Under the pieces are notes generated by a model. It was not told the DNA's origin. It ran no database searches and saw only the letters and a program-made list of their open reading frames with translations. A program made the translations under genes and the position numbers. Positions 1-5,387 of a stretch of 6,046 bases of DNA are shown in pieces. The stretch's first letter is position 1. Each line of letters starts with the position of its first letter. Location: assembly GCA_031285815.1 (NCBI GenBank), contig JAITVM010000163.1:1-6046 (forward strand), written 5' to 3'. Source of the stretch: Clostridiales bacterium (GTDB lineage: Bacteria; Bacillota; Clostridia; Lachnospirales; JAITVM01).

Positions 1-188
1 TTAAGGTCACAGATAATACCGTCTTCTTTATAGCCTAACAATGCTTTTGGCTTATCCAAAACTTCCATTAACGACTCTGATAACGCTGCCAATGCAAATA
101 CTTTTTGCATATATGTAAGCGTAGGGCCCTTAATGGTTTCCATAACCTTATTCCGCATATTTTCTAATAAACTATCTGAATTTAACAT
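1..188 (-). CDS. yjjI: Partial N-terminus of a YjjI-like (DUF3029) glycyl radical enzyme
   Basis: The frame starts at an ATG (186-188) and stays open for 62 codons to the window edge, so the C-terminus, including any glycyl-radical loop, is not seen. Visible stretches are GPTLTYMQKVFALA (about residues 21-34) and DGIICDL (about 56-62). From memory these resemble the start of E. coli YjjI and relatives, where a 'P-T/V-L-T/S..QK' segment is followed by a 'GVICDMFEGHAP'-like segment. YjjI proteins are predicted glycyl radical enzymes of unknown substrate, activated by the radical-SAM protein YjjW; neither the radical site nor the activase is in view. An AGGGAGT ribosome binding site (complement of 195-201) lies 6 bases before the ATG and fixes the start. 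A Crp/Fnr regulator gene lies immediately upstream on the same strand, and the gap contains a separate promoter. The family call rests on a short fragment; another glycyl radical enzyme family or an unrelated protein is possible. Confidence 0.6.
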   Translation of the reverse strand, partial: MLNSDSLLENMRNKVMETIKGPTLTYMQKVFALAALSESLMEVLDKPKALLGYKEDGIICDL

Positions 189-194
189 ATTGCC

Positions 195-201
195 ACTCCC
201 T
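195..201 (-). promoter_or_regulatory. Ribosome binding site of the yjjI-like gene
   Basis: AGGGAGT on the minus strand, 6 bases upstream of the ATG at 188. It supports this ATG over the in-frame internal ATGs at codons 11 and 16. Confidence 0.65.
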
Positions 202-208
202 GCTAAAG

Positions 209-219
209 GTACAATGTAC
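209..219. repeat. 11-bp palindrome GTACA-A-TGTAC at the predicted transcription start
   Basis: Two perfect 5-base arms flank one central base. It lies in the first dozen bases of the predicted leader of the yjjI-like gene (start expected near 221). A palindrome here is well placed for a repressor, but no known regulator is recognised from it and it could be chance. Confidence 0.35.
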
Positions 220-227
220 ACTTTTAT

Positions 228-233
228 ATTATA
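228..233 (-). promoter_or_regulatory. Perfect -10 box (TATAAT) for the yjjI-like gene
   Basis: The minus strand reads TATAAT at 233-228, a full match to the sigma-70/sigma-A -10 hexamer, placing transcription start near 221 and leaving a leader of about 33 bases. Seventeen bases upstream, where the -35 should be, is a run of T (complement of A at 248-256) rather than TTGACA. A good -10 with a poor -35 is typical of promoters that need an activator. Confidence 0.5.
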
Positions 234-254
234 AACTACAATTTGATAAAAAAA

Positions 255-270
255 AATGCCACTTGTCATT
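255..270. promoter_or_regulatory. Candidate Crp/Fnr-family operator centred near -41.5
   Basis: The minus strand reads AATGAC-AAGT-GGCATT, an inverted repeat with arms AATGAC and AATGCC (5 of 6 positions agree) and a 4-base spacer. This matches the half-site/N4/half-site geometry of Fnr-type sites. Its centre (262.5) falls 41.5 bases upstream of the start predicted from the TATAAT at 228-233, the class II activator position for this family. The obvious candidate binder is the Crp/Fnr protein encoded just upstream. The half-sites are not the E. coli Crp (TGTGA) or Fnr (TTGAT) sequences, so the link is inferred from geometry and neighbourhood. Read instead as RNA, it would be a 4-bp AATG/CATT stem before a T-run, too weak to be a convincing terminator. 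Confidence 0.4.
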
Positions 271-276
271 AATTTA

Positions 277-966
277 TTATTCTGATTTATTATTATTAAT
301 AAAATATCTTACACCCTTAATGCATTCACTGTTAATTAAGATTTTCCCTTTTTCGAGCTTAATTAACCCCAATGCCGCAAATTTCGCTATTACCCTATTA
401 ACCGTGCGCACGCTTACGCCGATTGATTCAGAAATAAACCCCCTACTCTCCGATATTTTAACTTCTGGCTTGTTGGCTTCTTTATAAGCCCTTTCCATAT
501 AAAAAGCCAGCTTCATTTCAGAATTGTAGAGGATATTGACGCCATTAGTTTTAGACAAGTTGCAAAGCGACTTCCCAAGGCGGACCGAAACATCTATCGT
601 AAAACTATGGTAACGTAAAAACCAGCCGTAGTATATATCTTTTGGGATACTAATATAGCTGCAGTCTGTAAGCGCCATAATTGTGCTAATGATTGCTGGT
701 TCACCGGCTATTAGCTCCAATTCGTTAATAGCTTTATATTTTCCGATGCGTTCTGTTACATAGCTCTTGCCATTTTCATTTTCTAAAAAAACACTCAAAT
801 CCCCTGAAACTGTTAATAGGATATAGTCATAGTAGTCGCCGGCTTTTGCTAAAAATTTTTTTGCCTTGGCAGACTTTAGCTTACAGTAATCTATGCCATT
901 GTATTCTACTGTGCTAAATAACTTACTTAAATATACGTCGTTTTTTATTACCTCAATTAGGCCCAT
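277..966 (-). CDS. Crp/Fnr-family transcriptional regulator (YeiL-like layout)
   Basis: A 229-residue one-component regulator. Residues ~25-125 form the cyclic-nucleotide-binding-like beta-roll, with the characteristic 'LLTVSGDLSVFLENENGK' and 'INELELIAGEPA..T..AL.DC..ISIPKD' pattern. Residues ~130-160 are the dimerisation helix, and ~170-212 the winged helix-turn-helix, with recognition-helix region GVSVRTVNRVIAKFAALGLI. Cysteines occur only at 28, 102, 135 and 215, so the N-terminal cluster that holds the Fnr [4Fe-4S] centre is absent and direct iron-sulfur oxygen sensing is unlikely. The beta-roll lacks an obvious cAMP phosphate-binding RxS signature, so the ligand is unknown. An AGGAG site 5 bases before the ATG supports the start. 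Its stop codon is 88 bases upstream of the yjjI-like gene on the same strand, which makes that gene the prime target. It is divergent from the DUF3999-like gene and could also act in that gap. The family is clear; the effector and regulon are not. Confidence 0.85.
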   Translation of the reverse strand: MGLIEVIKNDVYLSKLFSTVEYNGIDYCKLKSAKAKKFLAKAGDYYDYILLTVSGDLSVFLENENGKSYVTERIGKYKAINELELIAGEPAIISTIMALTDCSYISIPKDIYYGWFLRYHSFTIDVSVRLGKSLCNLSKTNGVNILYNSEMKLAFYMERAYKEANKPEVKISESRGFISESIGVSVRTVNRVIAKFAALGLIKLEKGKILINSECIKGVRYFINNNKSE

Positions 967-1061
967 AATTACTCCTACTAAATTTGGGTTAACGCTTGCT
1001 GCTGTTACTCATGGAAATTATTTTTAGAGGCTACCGCATTCACTTCACTTAACCTTTTAAA

Positions 1062-1092
1062 TTGCCATAAAAAGAATTAGTTCCGATATATA
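1062..1092 (+). promoter_or_regulatory. Weak promoter candidate for the DUF3999-like gene
   Basis: TTGCCA (1062-1067, 5 of 6 to the -35 consensus) lies upstream of an AT run that offers TATATA (1087-1092) as a -10, but the spacer would be 19 bases, longer than optimal. A second -10-like TACAAT occurs at 1144-1149 without a -35 partner. Either would leave a leader of some 60-110 bases. Low certainty. Confidence 0.25.
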
Positions 1093-1200
1093 TATATTAC
1101 ACGATTTAAGCAGGCTAATAAAGGCCTTGCAGCTTCCAAATTATACAATATATCAGGCCCCGGCTTGCAAAGCACAGGCCAAACAGGTTACCATTATGTG

Positions 1201-1206
1201 AGGTGA
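1201..1206 (+). promoter_or_regulatory. Ribosome binding site that favours the TTG start at 1212
   Basis: AGGTGA sits 5 bases upstream of TTG (1212-1214), good spacing. The alternative GTG at 1203-1205 lies inside this site and has no Shine-Dalgarno sequence of its own upstream, so TTG is the better start. Confidence 0.6.
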
Positions 1207-1211
1207 ATAAA

Positions 1212-2408
1212 TTGAAGCCCATAATAATTTTATTGATGTTTTTTCAAATCTTCTATATAAATGTAGTAAATGCAAACTCTGCCCAAATAATAAACTCCGG
1301 CAGCAATGAATATAAATCGGTTATGCTTACCCCGGAAATATATAATAATTGTGGGCAGGGGCTTTTAGATATAAGGGTACTGGGCAGCTCCGGTACTGAA
1401 TTGCCATATTTTATTAATTCCCATAGCCTTGAAGAAAAGGCTTCACGCTATGGTACAACATTAATAAACTCTTTTACTAAAGGCAACGATTTTTATTTTG
1501 ATTATGAAGTTTCTAACCTAACCGGCCAAGAGGTTATTTCTACAAGCATACAAATCGAAACAACCGATACAGAATTCGCTAAGGAAATACGCCTACTGGG
1601 CTCTTATGACAATATCAAATGGGAAAATATAATTAACCAGCCTATATACTCTATCGGCAATAGTGATGGCTTAGAGGTATTTTTTGGCCAAGGGCTGGCA
1701 TATAAATATTTTAGGTTTATTGTTGAGGATAATATAGAACAAATAAGTTTTAATAATGTCTGGTTAAAACATGACCCAGATATTTTTTATAATAAACGTT
1801 TTATCCAAAAATTAATAACCAGCTATTCTATTGAAGAAAATGGAGATAAGTCAGTAATCTCAATTGATGGGGTTAAAAACTTAAAAGCCCAGGAGCTTTC
1901 TATAATAGCCGACGGGAATTTTAGACGGGGCATTAGTATGCCCGGGCTATTGCCCGATAGCTTCCTATTATATAATTTTAAAATAGGTAGCGGCCCATAT
2001 ATCAGTACCCCCTTAAAATTAGATGGGTTAACAATTAATGATAGCCCGCTAATTTTAGAAATTGATAATAGCAGCGGTAACCCAATAAGCATAAAAAGTA
2101 TCGAGCTAAGCTATTATTCTGATGAACTGATTTTTAAATCTGATGGCAGCAGCAGCTATACTGTTGAATTTGGTTTTAGGCAAACGCCCAGCCCTTTGGA
2201 TACAGGCACAAATAAGGCGGATATTTTAAGCCAGCCTATAGACCGGCTGGATTTTGAAAATTATAACATATCTGATAACGGCCCATATTTTTTTGGTATT
2301 TTTAACCTCCAATTTTTTTTATTACTGCCCGTTTTAATAATAATAGCGGCCGCCGCCATAAAAATGAATATAAACAAAAAAATTAAACGGAAGCAAAAAA
2401 AACATTGA
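1212..2408 (+). CDS. Secreted, membrane-anchored DUF3999-like protein
   Basis: About 398 residues from the TTG start (401 if the GTG at 1203 is used; numbering here follows the longer form). Residues 1-26 form a signal peptide: basic start, hydrophobic PIIILLMFFQIFYINVV, then ANSA. A lumenal region of ~330 residues follows. It opens with 'VMLTPEIYNNCGQGLLDIRVLGSSGTELPYFI' (40-71), the pattern of 'evy..-.L.DLRv.n..G.evPY' in DUF3999 proteins. A discoidin-like stretch comes next (about 97-190: KEIRLLGSYDNIKWENI, YKYFRF). A later part (about 309-327) has 'LIFKSDGSSSYTVEFG', again like the C-terminal part of DUF3999. One membrane helix (about 366-386) and a lysine-rich tail (388-401) end the protein, giving outside-in topology. 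Function is unknown; beta-sandwich ectodomains of this kind often bind carbohydrate or protein ligands. It is followed after 65 bases by nrdD, whose -35 box overlaps this gene's stop, so the two are probably separate transcription units. The family call is from remembered sequence patterns. Confidence 0.65.
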   Translation: MKPIIILLMFFQIFYINVVNANSAQIINSGSNEYKSVMLTPEIYNNCGQGLLDIRVLGSSGTELPYFINSHSLEEKASRYGTTLINSFTKGNDFYFDYEVSNLTGQEVISTSIQIETTDTEFAKEIRLLGSYDNIKWENIINQPIYSIGNSDGLEVFFGQGLAYKYFRFIVEDNIEQISFNNVWLKHDPDIFYNKRFIQKLITSYSIEENGDKSVISIDGVKNLKAQELSIIADGNFRRGISMPGLLPDSFLLYNFKIGSGPYISTPLKLDGLTINDSPLILEIDNSSGNPISIKSIELSYYSDELIFKSDGSSSYTVEFGFRQTPSPLDTGTNKADILSQPIDRLDFENYNISDNGPYFFGIFNLQFFLLLPVLIIIAAAAIKMNINKKIKRKQKKH

Positions 2409-2432
2409 ATTTCTCTATATATAGAGTATAAT
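2405..2432 (+). promoter_or_regulatory. nrdDG promoter
   Basis: TTGAAT (2405-2410) as -35, a 16-base spacer and a perfect TATAAT (2427-2432) as -10, placing transcription start near 2439. The -35 overlaps the TGA of the upstream gene. The first NrdR-like box fills the spacer, as expected for repression. Confidence 0.6.
2412..2427. promoter_or_regulatory. NrdR box 1
   Basis: TCTCTATATATAGAGT contains a perfect 14-bp palindrome (2413-2426) and agrees with the NrdR-box pattern aCaCwAtATaTwGtgt at its conserved C, C, ATATAT and G positions. NrdR is an ATP-cone repressor of ribonucleotide reductase genes; its gene is not in the window. The box lies between the -35 and -10 of the nrdD promoter, where binding would block RNA polymerase. 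Confidence 0.7.
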
Positions 2433-2441
2433 ACTAATATG

Positions 2442-2457
2442 TTACTATATACTGTGT
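2442..2457. promoter_or_regulatory. NrdR box 2
   Basis: TTACTATATACTGTGT matches the same 16-base NrdR pattern except mainly at positions 2 and 11; the CTATAT core and the GTGT end are retained. It begins 30 bases after box 1, about three helical turns, so both would lie on the same DNA face, the usual tandem arrangement ahead of nrd operons. It lies just downstream of the predicted transcription start. Confidence 0.65.
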
Positions 2458-2473
2458 TGGAAAGGACGAAATT

Positions 2474-4804
2474 ATGTATTCGGCATTTAACAATGATTAC
2501 GAGATTAAGCATGTTTCAAAAAGGGACGGAAGGGTAACAAATTTTGACGAGGAAAAAATAATCAACGCTATTAAAAAATCTTTTCAAGCCTCTGATGAGT
2601 TTAGGCCCTATTTATACTATAAAAGTATAGCGTCAGACGTAATTAACCAATTATATATCAAAAAAATTGACAAGCCAAGTGTTGAGCAAATTCAAGACCT
2701 GGTAGAGGAAGCTTTAATTAGGGACAACCACCCGAAGGTCGCTAAAAATTATATTTTATACAGGGCTGAACGCACCCGTATCCGGGAAATGAACACAAGG
2801 CTAATGAAAGTGTACGAGGATATTACATTTAAAGATTCCGAATCCAGCGATATTAAACGCGAAAACGCAAACGTAAACGGCGATTCCGCTATGGGCACTA
2901 TGCTTAAATACGGTTCGGAAGGCGCAAAACAATTTTATGAGATGTTTGTATTAAACCCTGAACACGCTAAGGCCCATAAAAACGGCGACATACATATACA
3001 TGATTTAGATTTTTTGACAATGACTACTACCTGCTGCCAAATTGATTTAATAAAATTATTTTCCGGCGGTTTTAGTACAGGCCATGGGAATTTACGTGAA
3101 CCGAATGACATAGCCAGTTATTCCGCGCTTGCCTGTATAGCGATACAGTCTAACCAAAATGACCAGCACGGCGGCCAAAGCGTTGCGAACTTTGATTATG
3201 CATTAGCTTTAGGCGTTAGGAAAACATTTATTAAGCAATACCGCGATAATTTAATAAAAGCACTTGATTTAATGTGCCAGATTAGCGCCGACGCAGAAAT
3301 AAAAAATATTCAAGAAGAAATTTGGGGCTCTGGCACCGAGCTTCGGGTTAATAACTACGAAGGTTATTTAACGCTCGAAAAAGCCGGGCTATTAAAGCTT
3401 GGGATAAGTAGCCAGGATATAGATAAATGCCAAAGGTCCGCAATAAAGTTTGCTGAAAAATCTACTGACAGGGCAACCTTTCAAGCTATGGAGGCTTTTA
3501 TCCATAATTTAAACACCATGCATTCCAGGGCCGGGGCACAAACGCCTTTTTCTTCAATTAATTATGGGACCGATACAAGTGCCGAAGGGCGCATGGTAAT
3601 AAAAAATATCCTGCTTTCGCTGGAAAGCGGCTTAGGCAATGGCGAAACCCCAATCTTCCCAATCCATATTTTCAGGGTCAAGGAAGGCGTTAACTATAAC
3701 GAAGGCGACCCAAACTATGATTTGTTTAAACTGGCTATACGTGTTTCTGCAAAAAGGCTGTTCCCAAATTTTTCGTTCCAGGATTCCAGCTTCAATATAA
3801 AATATTATAAAGGTACACCCGAAACAGAAATAGCTTACATGGGTTGTAGGACCAGGGTAATTTCCAATATACATGACCCACAGAACGAAATTACTTATGG
3901 CCGCGGAAATTTAAGCTTCACATCAATTAACTTGCCGCGTATCGCCTTAAACGCTAATAAAGATATTGATTTGTTTTTTGAAATTTTAGGGGATAAACTG
4001 GATTTGTGCGCAAACCAGCTTTTGGAGCGGTTTGAAATACAGGCATCCAAACGTGTGAAAAATTTCCCGTTTTTAATGGGCGAAGGTATTTGGCTTGATA
4101 GCGGCAAATTGAATATTAATGACAATTTGCGTGAAGTGTTAAAGCATGGGACACTATCCATTGGGTTTATTGGGCTTGCAGAAGCACTTACCGCTTTAAC
4201 CGGCCACCATCACGGCGAAAACGAATTTTCCAGGGAATTAGGGTTTAAGATAGTTAAATTCATGCGGGAAAAAACCGATGCCTTAGCAGAAGGGCATAAG
4301 CTTAACTTTTCACTTTTGGCAACACCTGCAGAAGGCTTATCCGGCCGTTTTGTAAAAATGGACAAGAAAATTTTTGGCGAGGTTAAAGGGGTTACAGATA
4401 GGGATTACTATACAAACTCCTTCCACGTGCCAGTTTATTATAATATATCCGCTTTTGAAAAAATATCTGTCGAGTCGCCATACCATGAATTAACTAATGC
4501 CGGGCATATAACTTATGTTGAATTAGATGGCGACCCCAGCAAAAACTTAGCCGCCTTCGAAAAAATAGTGCGCCATATGAAGGAATCTAATATCGGGTAT
4601 GGGTCAATAAATTTCCCCGTAGATAGGGACCCGGTATGCGGCTACTCCGGCATTATAAATGAAACCTGCCCAAAATGCGGGCGCGAAGAAGGCAATATAC
4701 CTTTCGAGCGGATACGCAGGATCACCGGTTATTTAGTGGGTACACTTTCACGTTTTAATAATGCAAAGCTCAGCGAAGTAAAAGATAGGGTGCGCCACCG
4801 TTGA
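2474..4804 (+). CDS. nrdD: Anaerobic (class III) ribonucleoside-triphosphate reductase, catalytic subunit
   Basis: 776 residues, full length. It reduces ribonucleoside triphosphates to deoxyribonucleoside triphosphates in the anaerobic cytoplasm by glycyl/thiyl radical chemistry, and is activated by NrdG. Residues ~8-105 form the ATP-cone (IKHVSKRDGRVTNFDEEKI ... VEEALI..NHPKVAKNYILYR), the overall activity switch that senses ATP/dATP. The catalytic barrel follows, with CC at 187-188 in TTTTCCQIDL, NDQHGGQS (229-236), and MGCRT (456-460), whose C458 aligns with the thiyl-radical cysteine of the finger loop. The C-terminal loop RRITGYLVG (748-756) puts the glycyl radical at G752. Before it is a zinc ribbon with C722, C732 and C735; the usual first cysteine position (as in E. 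coli CYEC) is D719 here. An AAAGGA site (2461-2466) 7 bases before ATG fixes the start. It is overlapped by nrdG and preceded by paired NrdR boxes, indicating dATP/ATP-responsive repression. Identification is secure; the subclass (formate or redoxin-dependent) was not decided. Confidence 0.97.
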   Translation: MYSAFNNDYEIKHVSKRDGRVTNFDEEKIINAIKKSFQASDEFRPYLYYKSIASDVINQLYIKKIDKPSVEQIQDLVEEALIRDNHPKVAKNYILYRAERTRIREMNTRLMKVYEDITFKDSESSDIKRENANVNGDSAMGTMLKYGSEGAKQFYEMFVLNPEHAKAHKNGDIHIHDLDFLTMTTTCCQIDLIKLFSGGFSTGHGNLREPNDIASYSALACIAIQSNQNDQHGGQSVANFDYALALGVRKTFIKQYRDNLIKALDLMCQISADAEIKNIQEEIWGSGTELRVNNYEGYLTLEKAGLLKLGISSQDIDKCQRSAIKFAEKSTDRATFQAMEAFIHNLNTMHSRAGAQTPFSSINYGTDTSAEGRMVIKNILLSLESGLGNGETPIFPIHIFRVKEGVNYNEGDPNYDLFKLAIRVSAKRLFPNFSFQDSSFNIKYYKGTPETEIAYMGCRTRVISNIHDPQNEITYGRGNLSFTSINLPRIALNANKDIDLFFEILGDKLDLCANQLLERFEIQASKRVKNFPFLMGEGIWLDSGKLNINDNLREVLKHGTLSIGFIGLAEALTALTGHHHGENEFSRELGFKIVKFMREKTDALAEGHKLNFSLLATPAEGLSGRFVKMDKKIFGEVKGVTDRDYYTNSFHVPVYYNISAFEKISVESPYHELTNAGHITYVELDGDPSKNLAAFEKIVRHMKESNIGYGSINFPVDRDPVCGYSGIINETCPKCGREEGNIPFERIRRITGYLVGTLSRFNNAKLSEVKDRVRHR
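4787..4792 (+). promoter_or_regulatory. nrdG ribosome binding site inside nrdD
   Basis: AGGGTG lies 8 bases before the TTG start of nrdG, within the last codons of nrdD. It supports starting nrdG at this TTG and coupling its translation to that of nrdD. Confidence 0.5.
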
Positions 4805-5298
4805 AAGAATTAAAAATAAAAGTGGCTGGCATTGTAAACGATTCAATTGTTGACGGCCCCGGGTTAAGGCTTTCTATATTTGCACAGGGCTGCCCGCATA
4901 ATTGTGAGGCATGCCACAACCCATCCACCCATGACCCCGCTAAGGGATATTATGTTTCTGTTGGCGAAATTATCAGGATGGTTGAAAAAAACCCCTTGCT
5001 AGATGGCGTTACTTTTACTGGCGGCGAGCCTTTTTCCCAAGCTGCTGAATTTGCACACTTAGCCGGCATATTAAAAAATATGGGCCTACACATAGTAATA
5101 TACACAGGCCACATATTTGAAAATTTACTCGAAACCGGAACCTACAGGGGGCTTTTAGTAAATACGGATATTTTAATAGACGGGCCATTTATCCAGGCAA
5201 AAAAAACTTTAGGCCTGCCCTTCCGTGGCTCTTCTAACCAAAGGCTAATAGACGTTAAGGCTTATTTTTCCGGAAAAAGCAATTATATTATAGAATAA
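4801..5298 (+). CDS. nrdG: Anaerobic ribonucleotide reductase activating protein (radical SAM)
   Basis: 165 residues, normal for NrdG. It uses a [4Fe-4S] cluster and S-adenosylmethionine to generate the glycyl radical on NrdD. Near the N-terminus, NDSIVDGPGLRLSIFAQGC leads into the CxxxCxxC cluster motif C31-PHN-C35-EA-C38, and the SAM-binding GGEP is at 74-77. DILIDGPF (124-131) and the RGSSNQR segment (142-148) are typical of NrdG C-terminal parts. The start is a TTG at 4801-4803 that overlaps the nrdD stop as TTGA, so the genes share 4 bases and are probably translationally coupled; no other in-frame start fits the conserved N-terminus. Its stop is followed by a 12-base direct repeat and a long hairpin. 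It may also serve other glycyl radical enzymes, but those usually have dedicated activases. Confidence 0.96.
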   Translation: MKELKIKVAGIVNDSIVDGPGLRLSIFAQGCPHNCEACHNPSTHDPAKGYYVSVGEIIRMVEKNPLLDGVTFTGGEPFSQAAEFAHLAGILKNMGLHIVIYTGHIFENLLETGTYRGLLVNTDILIDGPFIQAKKTLGLPFRGSSNQRLIDVKAYFSGKSNYIIE

Positions 5299-5324
5299 GT
5301 ATTTAATAAATGAGTATTTAATAA
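5298..5324 (+). repeat. 12-base tandem direct repeat after nrdG
   Basis: AGTATTTAATAA occurs at 5298-5309 and again at 5313-5324, a 15-base period, directly after the nrdG stop and running into the left arm of the hairpin. Probably a small local duplication. Confidence 0.6.
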
Positions 5325-5368
5325 TTTAAGCGCAGCCAAAATAGGTAATGTTTTGGCTGCGCTTAAAT
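5324..5368. terminator. Perfect 18-bp hairpin between convergent genes, likely bidirectional terminator
   Basis: The left arm ATTTAAGCGCAGCCAAAA (5324-5341) and right arm (5351-5368) are exact reverse complements around a 9-base loop. The centre of the stem is GC-rich and both ends are AT-rich. It lies between the stop codons of nrdG (plus) and the B-box gene (minus), the classic place for a shared terminator. It is atypical in having no T-run directly after the stem on either strand; on the plus strand six T follow only at 5380-5385. A role in stabilising the 3' ends of the transcripts is an alternative. Confidence 0.7.
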
Positions 5369-5387
5369 ATTAGCATTAATTTTTTAC

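Larger units (their letters stand above)
967..1211. other. Divergent intergenic region between regulator and DUF3999-like gene
   Basis: About 245 bases without a gene. It holds the AGGAG site of the regulator (972-976, minus), an (AT)6 run at 1086-1097, an 8-bp AAGGCCTT palindrome at 1121-1128, and a possible plus-strand promoter (separate entry). No second copy of the AATGMC-N4-GGCATT operator pattern was seen, and no known riboswitch could be recognised. Confidence 0.5.

Noticed and set aside
248..270. AATG-N8-CATT followed by nine T on the minus strand, considered as terminator of the Crp/Fnr gene
   Set aside because: A 4-bp AT-rich stem is too weak for an intrinsic terminator; the operator reading fits its position better.
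263..487. Plus-strand open frame inside the Crp/Fnr gene
   Set aside because: Antisense to the conserved helix-turn-helix coding region, with low-complexity content and no supported start.
1086..1160. AT run and TATACAATATATC considered as further NrdR boxes
   Set aside because: They lack the flanking C and G positions of the NrdR pattern on both sides; only the AT core matches.
1108..1182. Possible leader RNA structure (GCAGGC.../GGCCTTGC and GGCC/TTGC complementarity) considered as a riboswitch
   Set aside because: Stems are short and bulged and match no riboswitch class I recognise.
1823..2512. Minus-strand open frames across the end of the DUF3999-like gene and the start of nrdD
   Set aside because: Compositional shadows of the plus-strand genes; the second also spans the nrdD promoter and NrdR boxes.
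3632..4161. Minus-strand open frames inside nrdD
   Set aside because: Fully contained in a secure nrdD reading frame; no protein features.
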